A stretch of DNA of 64,000 bases from Bradyrhizobium sp. CCGE-LA001 (GCF_000296215.2 NZ_CP013949.1:4581501-4645500); one strand, 5' to 3'; positions 24,884 through 33,912 are shown, numbered from the stretch's first letter. Numbers and translations: made by a program. Notes: generated by a model from the sequence alone, not told the origin.

Positions 24884-25428
24884 GGTGTGACATCCTCTGG
24901 AAGCGCGGGAGGAAACTTGAAGGACGCGCGGAGTAGCGCCGCCTCGTCAGCCCGGCCGAGATCGGCTTCGGTGGCCCGGGCATAGGCCGCAAGCCTCTGC
25001 GCCTGATCCATGCCGCTCCCGTTCAAGATATTCTTGCAGATGGCCAATGCCAGCGCCTCGCCGCCTCCCTCCATGGCCTGATCATAGGCCCGGGCGCGGC
25101 CGTAAAAGGCCTCACCAAAAGCCTTCATCCGCTTCGGCACGGTCTGGTCGCCCACCCCCATTTCGCGCAGATTGTCGTCCATGTCTTCGCAGAAGCGATC
25201 GAACAGCGCCTGGGACAGCTCCGTGGCGCCTTGGACCGTGCGCAGGCGGCGCAGCAGCAGCCAGAGGTGCAGCAGCAACAGGTCGAAACGCCCGTTAACC
25301 GTATCCGGCACCCCCAAGTCCCGGTAAAATATGGGTTCTCGCGCCTGCGTCACGATCATGCCATAGATGGCCTCGATGGTGCCCGGGGCTAGCCGGGGTT
25401 TCCTGAAGTGATTGAACGGCCAAAGCAT
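24880..25428 (-). CDS. Ubiquinol-cytochrome c chaperone family protein (Cbp3-like)
   Basis: A 182-residue relative of mitochondrial CBP3/UQCC1, an assembly factor for cytochrome b of the bc1 complex. Helical throughout: APGTIEAIYGMIVTQAREPIFYRDLGVPDTVNGRFDLLLLHLWLLL (split: PGTIEAIYGMIVTQAREP and GVPDTVNGRFDLLLLHLW) with the R-F-D-x4-H core, FCEDMDDNLREMGVGDQTVPKRMKAFGEAFYGR and LARYARATE-like end. Start ATG 25428; the stop overlaps the start of the DUF177 gene (ATGA). It is divergent from bamE across a 98-bp promoter region. It acts on the cytoplasmic side of the membrane. Confidence 0.88.
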   Translation of the reverse strand: MLWPFNHFRKPRLAPGTIEAIYGMIVTQAREPIFYRDLGVPDTVNGRFDLLLLHLWLLLRRLRTVQGATELSQALFDRFCEDMDDNLREMGVGDQTVPKRMKAFGEAFYGRARAYDQAMEGGGEALALAICKNILNGSGMDQAQRLAAYARATEADLGRADEAALLRASFKFPPALPEDVTP

Positions 25429-25526
25429 TGTGGTTTCCGCAAGCGGGCGCGCGCGAGTTGCATTCAGACGCCCAGCCCGGTACTTCAGCGCCTCGCGCGA
25501 CGCAAGGGGACGGAATCAGTTCCGCA

Positions 25527-26012
25527 ATGACGATAACGAACCACAGCAGCCAGCGCGCTGAGAAGCGGCGCGGCCTTCATGCACGCTGGCGCGGCTTGCG
25601 CATGCTCGCGGCTGCGACCCTGGTGGGCGCAGCGCTCGCGGGCTGCACCGGCGAGCAATTCCAGAAGGGCTACATCCTGCCGCCCGGCGCGCTGGAGCAG
25701 ATTCCGATCGGCGCGAGCCAGGACCAGGTGCTGATCGTGATGGGCACGCCCTCCACCGTCGCAACCCTCGACGGTGAGGTGTTCTACTACATCTCGCAGC
25801 GCTCCGAGCGCCCGGTCGCCTTCATGAACCAGAAGGTGGTCGATCAGCGCGTCATCGCGATCTATTTCGACAAGAACCGGCGCGTGCGCCGGCTGGCGAA
25901 TTACGGCCTGCAGGACGGCAAGATCTTCGACTTCATCAGCCGCACCACGGCGACGTCGGGTCAGGAGATGAGCTACCTCGCGCCGCTGTTCAAGCTGCTG
26001 AGCTTCAACTGA
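25527..26012 (+). CDS. bamE: Outer membrane protein assembly factor BamE (SmpA/OmlA family)
   Basis: A 161-residue lipoprotein of the BAM complex that helps insert beta-barrels into the outer membrane. A twin-basic, hydrophobic signal (RWRGLRMLAAATLVGAALAGC) ends in the lipobox LAGC; the SmpA_OmlA domain follows: GYILPPGALEQIPIGASQDQVLIVMGTPSTVATLDGEVFYYISQR (split: ILPPGALEQIPIGASQDQVL and GTPSTVATLDGEVFYYISQ), then DQRVIAIYFDKNRRVRRLANYGLQDGKI. The N-terminal 25 residues before the signal are long; ATG 25527 is chosen as the most conserved start. Divergent from the bc1 chaperone gene. A hairpin follows at 26029. Confidence 0.9.
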   Translation: MTITNHSSQRAEKRRGLHARWRGLRMLAAATLVGAALAGCTGEQFQKGYILPPGALEQIPIGASQDQVLIVMGTPSTVATLDGEVFYYISQRSERPVAFMNQKVVDQRVIAIYFDKNRRVRRLANYGLQDGKIFDFISRTTATSGQEMSYLAPLFKLLSFN

Positions 26013-26028
26013 GTCGCGGGCGCTTTCG

Positions 26029-26051
26029 GGCGAAGCGGATGCCGCTTCGCC
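26029..26051 (+). terminator. Hairpin after bamE
   Basis: GGCGAAGCGG and CCGCTTCGCC form a perfect 10-bp stem with a 3-nt loop, 17 bp after the bamE stop. There is no real U tract (TGAACAAAA follows), so it may end transcription less efficiently or protect the mRNA end. Confidence 0.6.
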
Positions 26052-26226
26052 TGAACAAAACACGTCAAGACCAGCTCTAGAGTCGTTGTAATTCCATCGG
26101 AAGGTAAATGGCGCGAGCCTGCGGCGTCCTGCCGCTGTCCACGCCACACTTGCCGCCATGCGCGACTTGCGGCCGCGTGCCGCGTTCCCTTACGCTCGCT
26201 GCAAGCAAGAAGCAGGGAGTGGATTC

Positions 26227-27240
26227 GTGCCCAAGAAACTTCAGAACATTTCGTTGTCCCGCCGTCGCGTGCTCACTGGAATTGCCGGCCTCTCGGCCGC
26301 AGCGATCCTGCCACGATCGAGCCTCGCCGATTGGAAGCCGACCGAGACCGTTCGTCTCATCGTACCGGCCGCCGCCGGCGGCTCGACCGACGTCATGGGC
26401 CGGCTGCTGGCTGCTCATTTGCAAACCGCCTGGGGTCAGTCGGCCGTCGTGGAGAACCGCTCGGGCGGCGGCGGCACGATCGGAACGGCCGAGGCCGTCC
26501 GCGCCAAGCCTGACGGTCAGACCATCCTGGTCGGCAATCCCGGGCCGAACGCGATCGCCTACAGCATCTTCAAGAACCTCTCCTACAAGCCGGACCAGCT
26601 TCAGCCGGTCTCCAACATGATCCGGATTCCGAACATCGTGTCGGCCCATCCGAAGACGGGCATCAAGTCGATTCCCGAATTGATCGCATACCTGAAGTCC
26701 AATCCGGACAAGCTCAGCTACGCCTCGTCCGGCGTCGGCCAGAGCCCTCACCTCACCGGCGCCTGGTTCCTTCAGCTCACCGGGCTGAAGATGACCCACA
26801 TCCCGTTCCGCGGCGCCGGCCCTGCGCTCCAGGCTGCGCTTGCCGGCGACATCCAGATCCTGTTCGACAATCTCTATCCGAGCCTGCCGCAGGTGCAGAG
26901 CGGCACGCTCAACGGTCTCTGCGTCACCACGCCCGAGCGGAGCGATCTCGCGAAAGACCTGCCGACCATGCGCGAGAGCGCGCCGGAGCTGGCGAACTTC
27001 GACGTGTCGTCCTGGTTCTCCGTGTTCCTGCCGAAGGGGGTCTCGCCGGAGGTGCTGAACGCGCTCAATCTTCAGGTGAAGGCGATGCTGGAGCGCGAGG
27101 ACGTCAAGAAGCAGATCGCCGCCATGGGCGCCCGCGCCGATTACGGCACGCCGCAGCAATTCGCCGCCTTCGTGGACGCCGAGACGAAGAAGTTCGCCGG
27201 CATCATCCAGAAGGAAGGGCTGCAGATGGACGTGCAGTAG
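26227..27240 (+). CDS. Tripartite tricarboxylate transporter substrate-binding protein (Bug family)
   Basis: A 337-residue periplasmic solute receptor. The N-terminus carries a Tat-type signal (SRRRVLTGIAGLSAAAILPRSSLA); the mature protein has the Bug fold: ETVRLIVPAAAGGSTDVMGRLLAAHL, VVENRSGGGGTIGTAEAV, DGQTILVGNPGPNAIAYSIF and YASSGVGQSPHLTGAWFLQLTG. GTG 26227 is chosen because GGGAG lies just upstream; the frame continues 23 residues further. No tctA/tctB membrane genes are adjacent, so this is an orphan receptor, as is common for Bug proteins. The ligand is probably a carboxylate but cannot be named. Confidence 0.88.
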   Translation: MPKKLQNISLSRRRVLTGIAGLSAAAILPRSSLADWKPTETVRLIVPAAAGGSTDVMGRLLAAHLQTAWGQSAVVENRSGGGGTIGTAEAVRAKPDGQTILVGNPGPNAIAYSIFKNLSYKPDQLQPVSNMIRIPNIVSAHPKTGIKSIPELIAYLKSNPDKLSYASSGVGQSPHLTGAWFLQLTGLKMTHIPFRGAGPALQAALAGDIQILFDNLYPSLPQVQSGTLNGLCVTTPERSDLAKDLPTMRESAPELANFDVSSWFSVFLPKGVSPEVLNALNLQVKAMLEREDVKKQIAAMGARADYGTPQQFAAFVDAETKKFAGIIQKEGLQMDVQ

Positions 27241-27282
27241 GCGCTCAAGAGGAGCTGGCACAAGGATAGCGCCCAACACTGC

Positions 27283-27385
27283 TGTCATTCCCCGCGAAGG
27301 CGGGGAATCCAGTACGCCGCGCCCTATCAGTATCCCATCATCGCCTCTGGAATACTGGATCGCCCGCCTGCGCGGGCGATGACAG
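27283..27385. repeat. Dispersed intergenic palindrome, copy C
   Basis: GTCATTCCCCGCG...CGGGGAATCCAGTACGCCG and the inverted half AATACTGGATCGCCCGC...GCGGGCGATGACAG, with the same layout as copy A. It lies between convergent genes. Confidence 0.85.
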
Positions 27386-27442
27386 TGAGATTGACGCTGC
27401 GCTCGCGATGACGCGGTGAGAGTGTGCAATTCGTCGAACAAA

Positions 27443-27472
27443 AACCCCGCGGCTCGCGCCGCGGGGTTTTGT
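27443..27472. terminator. Bidirectional factor-independent terminator
   Basis: AAAACCCCGCGG and CCGCGGGGTTTT make a 12-bp stem with A/T flanks on both sides, sitting between the convergent Bug protein and hppA genes (hppA stop at 27492). It should stop transcription from both directions. Confidence 0.88.
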
Positions 27473-27491
27473 CTTGTAGAGCTCTCGCCGC

Positions 27492-29612
27492 TCAGTGCGC
27501 CAAAATCGCCAGCAGCAGCAGGGCCACGATGTTCGTGATCTTGATCATCGGGTTCACGGCGGGGCCGGCCGTGTCCTTGTAGGGATCTCCGACGGTATCG
27601 CCGGTCACTGCCGACTTGTGGGCATCACTGCCCTTGCCGCCGAAGTGACCGTCCTCGATGTACTTTTTGGCGTTGTCCCAGGCGCCGCCGCCCGAGGTCA
27701 TGGAGATCGCGACGAACAGGCCCGTCACGATCACGCCGAGCAGCATTGCGCCGACGGCCGAGAACGCCGCCGACTTACCGGCCGCGCCACCGCCCGCGAT
27801 CGCGTAGATCACGAAATAGACCACGATCGGCGACAGCACCGGAAGCAGCGAGGGGATGATCATCTCCTTGATCGCCGCCCTCGTCAGCAGGTCGACCGCC
27901 TTGCCGTAATCGGGCTTGTCGGTGCCCTGCATGATGCCCGGCTTCTCGCGGAATTGGCGCCGCACCTCCTCGACGATCGCACCGGCGGCACGGCCGACGG
28001 CCGTCATGCCCATTGCGCCGAACAGGTACGGCAGCAGACCGCCGAACAACAGGCCCACCACGACGTAGGGGTTGTTGAGCGAGAAGTCCGGATTGACGCC
28101 GGCGAAGTAGGGATGCTGCGCGGAACCCGCAATGAAGAACTTGAGGTCCTCGTTGTAGGCCGCGAACAGCACCAGGGCGCCGAGACCGGCCGAGCCGATC
28201 GCGTAGCCCTTGGTGACCGCCTTGGTGGTGTTGCCGACCGCGTCGAGCGCGTCGGTCGACTTGCGCACCTCCTTCGGCAGCCCCGCCATCTCGGCAATGC
28301 CGCCGGCATTGTCGGTGACGGGGCCGAAGGCGTCGAGCGCGACGATCATGCCGGCCAGCGCCAGCATGGTGGCGGTCGCGATGGCGATGCCGAACAGTCC
28401 GGCGAGGCTGTAGGTGACCAGGATGCCGGCGATGATGACGATCGCAGGCAACGCGGTCGCTTCCATCGAGATGGCGAGGCCCTGGATCACGTTGGTGCCG
28501 TGGCCGGTGACCGAGGACTGGGCGATCGACTTCACCGGACGGTAGTCGGTGCCGGTGTAGTATTCGGTGATCCAGATGATCAGCGCGGTGACGACGAGAC
28601 CGATCACGCCGCACTCGAACAGCGCCATGCCGGTGTAGTTGACGCCGTCGAGCTTGCCAAAGCCGATCAGGTAGTGGATCACCAGCGCGATGCCGACCAA
28701 CGACAGCACGCCAGTCGCGATCAGGCCCTTGTAGAGCGCACCCATGATCGACTGGCTCGGCCCGAGCTTGACGAAGAAAGTGCCGATGATCGAGGTGATG
28801 ATGCAGATGCCGCCGATAGCGAGCGGCAGCGTCATCATGCTGGCGAGGATCGGCGTCTTGGCGAAGAAGATCGCCGCCAGCACCATGGTGGCAACCGCGG
28901 TCACCGCATAGGTTTCGAACAGGTCGGCGGCCATGCCGGCGCAGTCGCCGACATTGTCACCGACGTTGTCGGCGATGGTCGCCGGGTTGCGCGGGTCGTC
29001 CTCGGGAATGCCGGCCTCGACCTTGCCGACAAGGTCGCCGCCGACGTCGGCACCCTTGGTGAAGATGCCGCCGCCGAGACGGGCGAAGATCGAGATCAGC
29101 GAGGCGCCGAAGCCGAGCGCCACGAGGGCGTCAACCACGACACGGCTGTCGGGCGCGAGCTTCAGCGAGTGGACGAGGAAGGCGAAATAGAGCGTCACAC
29201 CGAGCAGCGCGAGTCCCGCCACCAGAAGACCGGTGATGGCGCCGGCCTTGAAGGCGAGCTCGAGGCCGCCAGCGAGCGAGGTCGTCGCGGCCTGGGCGGT
29301 GCGCACATTGGCGCGGACCGAAACGTTCATGCCGATGAAGCCAGCCGCCCCCGACAGGATGGCGCCGATGGCGAAACCGATCGCGACATAAAGTCCAAGG
29401 AAATAGGCAAGCAGCACGAAGATGACGATGCCGACGAGACCAATCGTGGTGTACTGGCGCCGCAGATAGGCCTGTGCGCCTTCGCGCACCGCCCCTGCGA
29501 TCTCCTGCATGCGCGGCGACCCCGCGTCCGCACCCAACACCGAAGACGTCGCCCAGATCGCGTAGACGACGGAAAGCACTCCGCAGAGCACTATCAACCA
29601 TAATGCTGTCAT
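27492..29612 (-). CDS. hppA: Membrane-bound proton-translocating pyrophosphatase (K+-independent)
   Basis: A 706-residue, about 16-helix enzyme that couples PPi hydrolysis to H+ export. Catalytic region: GGIFTKGADVGGDLVGKVEAGIPEDDPRNPATIADNVGDNVGDCAGM (split: GADVGGDLVGKVEAGIPEDD and ADNVGDNVGDCAGM) binds Mg-PPi. The segment GNTTKAVTKGYAIG has Lys at the site where K+-dependent enzymes have Ala (GNTTAA), so it is predicted to be K+-independent. Start ATG 29612. It is monocistronic between the terminator at 27.45 kb and thiL. The pump helps growth under energy limitation or acid. Confidence 0.96.
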   Translation of the reverse strand: MTALWLIVLCGVLSVVYAIWATSSVLGADAGSPRMQEIAGAVREGAQAYLRRQYTTIGLVGIVIFVLLAYFLGLYVAIGFAIGAILSGAAGFIGMNVSVRANVRTAQAATTSLAGGLELAFKAGAITGLLVAGLALLGVTLYFAFLVHSLKLAPDSRVVVDALVALGFGASLISIFARLGGGIFTKGADVGGDLVGKVEAGIPEDDPRNPATIADNVGDNVGDCAGMAADLFETYAVTAVATMVLAAIFFAKTPILASMMTLPLAIGGICIITSIIGTFFVKLGPSQSIMGALYKGLIATGVLSLVGIALVIHYLIGFGKLDGVNYTGMALFECGVIGLVVTALIIWITEYYTGTDYRPVKSIAQSSVTGHGTNVIQGLAISMEATALPAIVIIAGILVTYSLAGLFGIAIATATMLALAGMIVALDAFGPVTDNAGGIAEMAGLPKEVRKSTDALDAVGNTTKAVTKGYAIGSAGLGALVLFAAYNEDLKFFIAGSAQHPYFAGVNPDFSLNNPYVVVGLLFGGLLPYLFGAMGMTAVGRAAGAIVEEVRRQFREKPGIMQGTDKPDYGKAVDLLTRAAIKEMIIPSLLPVLSPIVVYFVIYAIAGGGAAGKSAAFSAVGAMLLGVIVTGLFVAISMTSGGGAWDNAKKYIEDGHFGGKGSDAHKSAVTGDTVGDPYKDTAGPAVNPMIKITNIVALLLLAILAH

Positions 29613-29846
29613 TTGATTATTGCCTCAGATCCTTGATGTACCCCCGGCGCCTTTTGTGGTCCGTCGTGCGGTGCGGCGCCTTGATTTTGAACAAGGCCGC
29701 CCCCTAGCCCGAAGGGAGCGGCCCTAGTCGGTCGCAAGCTTGCCAAAATCAAATTGAGGGTGCAACGCCGGATAAGGCCGAAACAGCCGATCCCGGCAGG
29801 TATTTGGGCTAGTCCTGCGAACCAAGCTGCCGGTTTGGAGCAATTC

Positions 29847-30845
29847 CTAGAAGTGGCTGTAGGAGAGCCGCGTCAAAGTCAGTTCCTGGCCCTGCCCGTC
29901 CAGGAAGCGCGGCGGCGCCCCGCCTTCGATGATCGTGCCGATGGCAGTCACAGCGAGGCCGGTCGCCCGCCCGGCGGCGATCAGTGCATCGCTTTGCGCA
30001 GGCGAAACGGTGCAGAGCACCTCGTAGTCGTCGCCACCAGCGAGCAGCGTCTCGACGCCGACGACCTTGCGTGCGATCAGGCCTGCCGCCGCAGCCGACA
30101 GCGGCACGCTCGCCACCGCGACCGTGGCCGAGACGCCGGAGGCTGCGCAAAGCTTGGTGAGATCGCCCGCGAGCCCGTCGGAGACGTCCATCCCGGCGGT
30201 CGCATGATCGCGCACGGCCTGCGCCAGAACGCTACGCGGCTGCGGCACGCGGTAGCGTGAGATCAGAAAATCCCGTGCAGCGGGATCGGAGGCAAGCGCC
30301 GTGGCCGCCCCGCCGCCGCTGAGCACGTCGAGGCCGAGCGCGGCATCGCCGATCGTCCCCGTCACCAGGATGCGGTCGCCCGGCCGTGCCCCGGTGCGGC
30401 CAACCATCCGCCCCCGCGGCACGCGGCCGAAGGCGGTGATCGAGATCATCTGCGGTCCCGGGGTCGACACCGTGTCGCCGCCGAGCAGCGCGCATCCGAA
30501 ACCCTTTGAATCTTCGCCCAGCGCATCCGCAAACGGCCGGAGCCAGCCGTCCTCCTTGTTCCGTAGCGCCAGCGTCAGCACGAAGCCGGCCGGCACCGCG
30601 CCCTTGGCGGCGAGATCGGACAGGTTCACCCGCAGCGCCTTGCGCGCGATGGTGTCAGGGGGATCGCTCGCGAGATAATGCACACCCTCGACGACGGCAT
30701 CGGTGGTGACGACGATGTCCTCGCCGGAGGACCGCAGGATGGCAGCATCGTCGACCAGCCAGAACGCACCGGGATCGGTCGCCAGCGGTTTGAAATAGCG
30801 GGCGATGAGGGAGTCTTCAGCGGAGGGGTTTTGCGGTGTGGTCAT
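29847..30845 (-). CDS. thiL: Thiamine-phosphate kinase
   Basis: A 332-residue ATP-dependent enzyme making thiamine diphosphate from thiamine phosphate. PurM-like fold: LVDDAAILRSSGEDIVVTTDAVVEGVHYL, a D-rich Mg-ATP region; VNLSDLAAKGAVPAGFVLTLAL (with the conserved SDLAAKGA); GCALLGGDTVSTPG; TAGMDVSDGLAGDL; and AGGDDYEVLCTV. Length is typical. It is downstream of nusB in the same orientation, separated by repeat copy D, and upstream of hppA. The combination nusB-thiL is a widespread gene pair. Confidence 0.94.
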   Translation of the reverse strand: MTTPQNPSAEDSLIARYFKPLATDPGAFWLVDDAAILRSSGEDIVVTTDAVVEGVHYLASDPPDTIARKALRVNLSDLAAKGAVPAGFVLTLALRNKEDGWLRPFADALGEDSKGFGCALLGGDTVSTPGPQMISITAFGRVPRGRMVGRTGARPGDRILVTGTIGDAALGLDVLSGGGAATALASDPAARDFLISRYRVPQPRSVLAQAVRDHATAGMDVSDGLAGDLTKLCAASGVSATVAVASVPLSAAAAGLIARKVVGVETLLAGGDDYEVLCTVSPAQSDALIAAGRATGLAVTAIGTIIEGGAPPRFLDGQGQELTLTRLSYSHF

Positions 30846-30868
30846 CGATGTCGGCCCTACACTCCGCT

Positions 30869-31040
30869 GTCATCGCCCGGCTTGCCGCCTTCGCTAAAGC
30901 TTCGGCGAGCCGAGCACCCCTGTTGGCCTCGGCGTAGCCTTGGCGGAGCCGGGACCGGGCGATCCAGTACGCCGAGACGCCTGATATCGATTACCGCTGC
31001 CACGGCGTACTGGATCACCCGCCTTCGCGGGTGATGACAG
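30869..31040. repeat. Dispersed intergenic palindrome, copy D (compound)
   Basis: GTCATCGCCCGGC followed by a spacer, 'CGATCCAGTACGCCG', then the inverted half 'CGGCGTACTGGATCACCCGCC' (split here) ending 'GGGTGATGACAG'. Longer than copies A-C because an extra GC-rich inverted segment (CTTCGGCGAGCC...) is inserted. Lies between nusB and thiL. Confidence 0.8.
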
Positions 31041-31052
31041 CGGAATGTGTGA

Positions 31053-31550
31053 CTACCCCCGCCCGAACTCGTCACCGCGAAACTGGCGGCCGATCTGGTC
31101 GAGCACCGCATTGACCATGCCGGTCTCCTCGCGGTCGACGAAGGCGTTGGCGACGTCGACATATTCGGAGACCACGACGCGGCCGGGCACATCCTTGCGA
31201 TGCTGGAGCTCATAGGCCCCTGCCCGCAGCACCGCGCGCAGGATCGCCTCAATCCGCTTCAACGGCCAACCCTTCGACAGCGCCTCGTCGATCAAGGGAT
31301 CGAGCTTCTTCTGGTCACGCACGACCCCCGAGACGACGTCGCGGAAGAATGCCGCTTCCGCCGGCAGATAGGTGTCGCCCTCGACCTCGTTGCCGAGCCA
31401 ATGGCTCTCGAACTCCGCAAAAATGTCGTTGATGCCGGCACCCGCGATGTCCATCTGGTAGAGCGCCTGCACGGCGGCGAGCCGCGCCGCACCGCGCCGG
31501 TTCGCTTTCTTCTCGGCAGGGCCTGCCGGCTTCTTAGTGTTGTCGGCCAT
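31053..31550 (-). CDS. nusB: Transcription antitermination factor NusB
   Basis: A 165-residue all-helical RNA-binding protein that, with NusE, loads onto boxA in rRNA leaders. The N-terminus NRRGAARLAAVQALYQMDIAG is the Arg-rich RNA-binding helix, and the core is ELQHRKDVPGRVVVSEYVDVANAFVDREETGMVNAVLDQIGR (split: DVPGRVVVSEYVDVANAF and EETGMVNAVLDQIGR). Start ATG 31550, 2 bp after the ribH stop codon, so it is coupled to ribH. Part of the riboflavin-nusB-thiL operon. Confidence 0.95.
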   Translation of the reverse strand: MADNTKKPAGPAEKKANRRGAARLAAVQALYQMDIAGAGINDIFAEFESHWLGNEVEGDTYLPAEAAFFRDVVSGVVRDQKKLDPLIDEALSKGWPLKRIEAILRAVLRAGAYELQHRKDVPGRVVVSEYVDVANAFVDREETGMVNAVLDQIGRQFRGDEFGRG

Positions 31551-31552
31551 GG

Positions 31553-32044
31553 TCAGGCCTGCGCCAGACGGCGTTTGATGCGCAGCATCGCAAGCGCGGC
31601 GCGCGCGGCATCGCCGCCCTTGTTGAGCTCGCTGGCGCGCGCCCGCGCCCAGGCCTGATCCTCATTGTTGACGGTGAGGATGCCGTTGCCGAGCGGCAGC
31701 TTGCGCGCCACGGCAAGATCCATCAGCGCGCGCGAAGATTCCTGCGAGACGATCTCGAAATGGATGGTGTCGCCGCGGATGACGCAGCCCAGCGCGATCA
31801 CGGCGTCATAGGGCCTGCCGTTTGCCGCGGCCGCGTCGATGGCGATGGCGATGGCCGCCGGAATCTCCAGCGCGCCGGGAACCGTGATGACGTCATGGGT
31901 CAGGCCGGCGGCTTTCAGCTCGGCCACCGCGCCGTCCAGAAGCGCGTCCTGGAGGTCGTCATAGAACCGTGCCTCGACGATCAGCGCGCGGGCGCCGGAA
32001 ATGTCGGTCTGGTCCTTCAGGGGTGCGCGCCGCGCGTCTGCCAT
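31553..32044 (-). CDS. ribH: 6,7-dimethyl-8-ribityllumazine synthase
   Basis: A 163-residue penultimate enzyme of riboflavin synthesis, forming a pentamer or larger capsid. Motifs: ARALIVEARFYDDLQDALLDGAVAEL, ITVPGALEIPAAIAIAIDAA (substrate pocket), ALGCVIRGDTIHFEIVSQESSRAL with the catalytic His, and PLGNGILTVNNEDQAWARA. ATG 32044 has AGG just upstream; a TTG at 32050 is in frame. The stop is immediately before nusB. It lies downstream of ribE across repeat copy E. Confidence 0.94.
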   Translation of the reverse strand: MADARRAPLKDQTDISGARALIVEARFYDDLQDALLDGAVAELKAAGLTHDVITVPGALEIPAAIAIAIDAAAANGRPYDAVIALGCVIRGDTIHFEIVSQESSRALMDLAVARKLPLGNGILTVNNEDQAWARARASELNKGGDAARAALAMLRIKRRLAQA

Positions 32045-32058
32045 GGTCAACCTATTCT

Positions 32059-32143
32059 GTCATTGCCGGGCTTGACCCGGCAATCCATCGGGCAAGCCCC
32101 TCTTAAGAGGATGGATGCGCGGGTCAAGCCCGCGCACGACGAT
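32059..32143. repeat. Dispersed intergenic palindrome, copy E
   Basis: GTCATTGCCGGGCTTGACC/CGGCAATCC... and GCGCGGGTCAAGCCCGCGC...ACGAC. It is the same family in a shorter form, sitting inside the rib operon between ribE and ribH. Confidence 0.8.
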
Positions 32144-32155
32144 CTTTAATCACCG

Positions 32156-32764
32156 TCACTTCATTTCCGTCAGCCGCGCCGCATAGCGGGCCATCAGGTC
32201 GACCTCGATATTGACCTCGTCTCCCGCCTTCCAGCCGCCGATCGTCGTGACCGTCAGCGTGTGCGGGATGATCAGGACCGAAAAGGTCGTGTCCTTCACG
32301 GTATTGACCGTCAGCGAGACGCCATCGAGCGTGATCGAGCCCTTGGTGGCGATGAAGCGCGCCAGCTCGCGCGTCGTCGAGAGCTCGAACCGCGCCATGT
32401 CGGGCAGGTCCTCGCGGCTGACAAGCGTCGCGACGCCGTCGGCATGACCGGCGACGATATGGCCGCCGAGCTCGTCGCCGATCTTCAGCGCCCGCTCGAG
32501 ATTGAGCTTCGTGCCCAGCTTCCAGTGCTTGGCCGTCGTCAGCGCCAGCGTCTCTGCTGCCGCATCGACGTCGTACCAGGTTCTGCCGCCGGCGACGCCG
32601 GAGGCAACCACGGTCAGGCACACGCCGTTGCTGGCGATCGAGGCACCGTCGGCAATGGTGATCTGGTCATAGTTGCAGGCGATGCGCAGGCGGTGCAGCT
32701 GCCCCTGCGCCGTCGGCGTGAAGCCGACGATCTCGCCGATATCGGTGACAATGCCGGTGAACAT
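32156..32764 (-). CDS. ribE: Riboflavin synthase, alpha chain
   Basis: A 202-residue enzyme that dismutates two lumazine molecules into riboflavin. The two internal lumazine-binding repeats are visible: MFTGIVTDIGEIV with GASIASNGVCLTVV, then LGGHIVAGHADGVATLV with GSITLDGVSLTVNTV. Start ATG 32764 shares its first base with the ribD stop. The end of the chain (AARLTEMK) is variable. Operon order ribD-ribE-ribH-nusB. No FMN riboswitch is visible upstream of this operon. Confidence 0.95.
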   Translation of the reverse strand: MFTGIVTDIGEIVGFTPTAQGQLHRLRIACNYDQITIADGASIASNGVCLTVVASGVAGGRTWYDVDAAAETLALTTAKHWKLGTKLNLERALKIGDELGGHIVAGHADGVATLVSREDLPDMARFELSTTRELARFIATKGSITLDGVSLTVNTVKDTTFSVLIIPHTLTVTTIGGWKAGDEVNIEVDLMARYAARLTEMK

Positions 32765-33912
32765 TACGCGCGCTCGTAGACAGTGAGAGTATCGTTGCCG
32801 AATGTCTCGCTAGCATGAACCTTGTAGGCCTGCGACTGCGTGATTTTCGACAGGGGCAATGCATCGAGCGCATCGACGCCATCAGGGCCCGCCTCTTCCG
32901 CCCCACGGAACAGCCAGATCTCGTCGACGAGATCGGCCGCGACAAAGGATGCGGCAACACGGCTACCGCCCTCGACCATCAGCCGAGTGATGCCTTTCTC
33001 GGCCAGCGCATGCAGCACCGCGGGCAGATCGAGCCCCGCTGCACCGCCCGGAGGCACGCGCAACATTTGCGCACCGGCCGCCCCGAGCCGCGTTGCGGCC
33101 GCGGCTTCCGCGAGGTCGGAGCCCACCACCCAGAGCGGCGTTTCGCGCGCGGTGCGGACGAGCTTGCTCGCGCCGGGAATGCGCAGGCTCTGGTCGAGCA
33201 CCACCCGCACCGGCGAGCGCGCCGCCATGCCCGGCAGGCGGCAGGTGAGAAGGGGATCGTCCGCCAGCACGGTGCCGATGCCGACCAGGATGGCGTCGCT
33301 CTGCGCGCGCATGAGATGCACGCGATCGCGCACGGCTTCGCCCGTGATCGCGACCGGCTTACCGCCAGCCGCGCCGATCTTGCCGTCGGGCGAGACCGCA
33401 AGCTTGAGGATCACATGCGGGCGGTGATCCCTGATGCGGCGGAAATGCCCGGCATGGTCGAACGCGGCCTCTGCCGCGCACAGGCCCACATCCACCGTGA
33501 TACCGGCGGCGCGCAGCCGCGCATGGCCCCGGCCTGCGACTTCAGGATTGGGATCTTCGATCGCGGCAACCACGCGCTTGATGCCGGCCGCGATCACCGC
33601 ATCGGCACAAGGCGGCGACTTGCCGAAATGCGAGCATGGCTCAAGCGTGACATAGAGCGTGGCGCCCCGCGCCGCCTCGCCGGCCCGCCGCAAGGCCTCG
33701 GGCTCGCCATGCGGCCGCCCGCCCGGCTGGGTCCAGCCGCGGCCGACGATGACCCCGTCCTTGACGATGACCGCACCGACGGCCGGGTTCGGCCAGGTAC
33801 GCCCCTGCCCGCGCCGGCCGAGCGCCAGCGCCAGCTGCATGAAGCGGAGATCGGCGTCCTTGGCCTCGCGGGCCTTCTGCGCGAACTGATCTTCCAGGAT
33901 GCGGAAGATCAT
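32764..33912 (-). CDS. ribD: Bifunctional riboflavin deaminase/reductase RibD
   Basis: 382 residues: an N-terminal deaminase and C-terminal reductase for pyrimidine intermediates. Deaminase signature: PNPAVGAVIVKDG, GGRPHGEPEAL (the zinc HxE, here His-Gly-Glu) and EPCSHFGKSPPC; the reductase half has RPHVILKLAVSPDGKIG, SDAILVGIGTVLADDP and MVEGGSRVAASF. Start ATG 33912 overlaps the nrdR stop (ATGA). An internal ATG (MQLALALGRRGQ) is also in frame and would be a shorter option. Full-length. Confidence 0.93.
   Translation of the reverse strand: MIFRILEDQFAQKAREAKDADLRFMQLALALGRRGQGRTWPNPAVGAVIVKDGVIVGRGWTQPGGRPHGEPEALRRAGEAARGATLYVTLEPCSHFGKSPPCADAVIAAGIKRVVAAIEDPNPEVAGRGHARLRAAGITVDVGLCAAEAAFDHAGHFRRIRDHRPHVILKLAVSPDGKIGAAGGKPVAITGEAVRDRVHLMRAQSDAILVGIGTVLADDPLLTCRLPGMAARSPVRVVLDQSLRIPGASKLVRTARETPLWVVGSDLAEAAAATRLGAAGAQMLRVPPGGAAGLDLPAVLHALAEKGITRLMVEGGSRVAASFVAADLVDEIWLFRGAEEAGPDGVDALDALPLSKITQSQAYKVHASETFGNDTLTVYERA

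Noticed and set aside
27495..29603. A 702-residue plus-strand ORF opposite hppA
   Set aside because: Arg/His/Gly-rich composition, no family, exactly antisense to a well-conserved gene; a shadow caused by high GC.
29613..29846. A riboswitch or leader RNA between thiL and hppA
   Set aside because: No TPP-box or other recognisable motif; the thiL promoter is on the other side. Sequence is ordinary.
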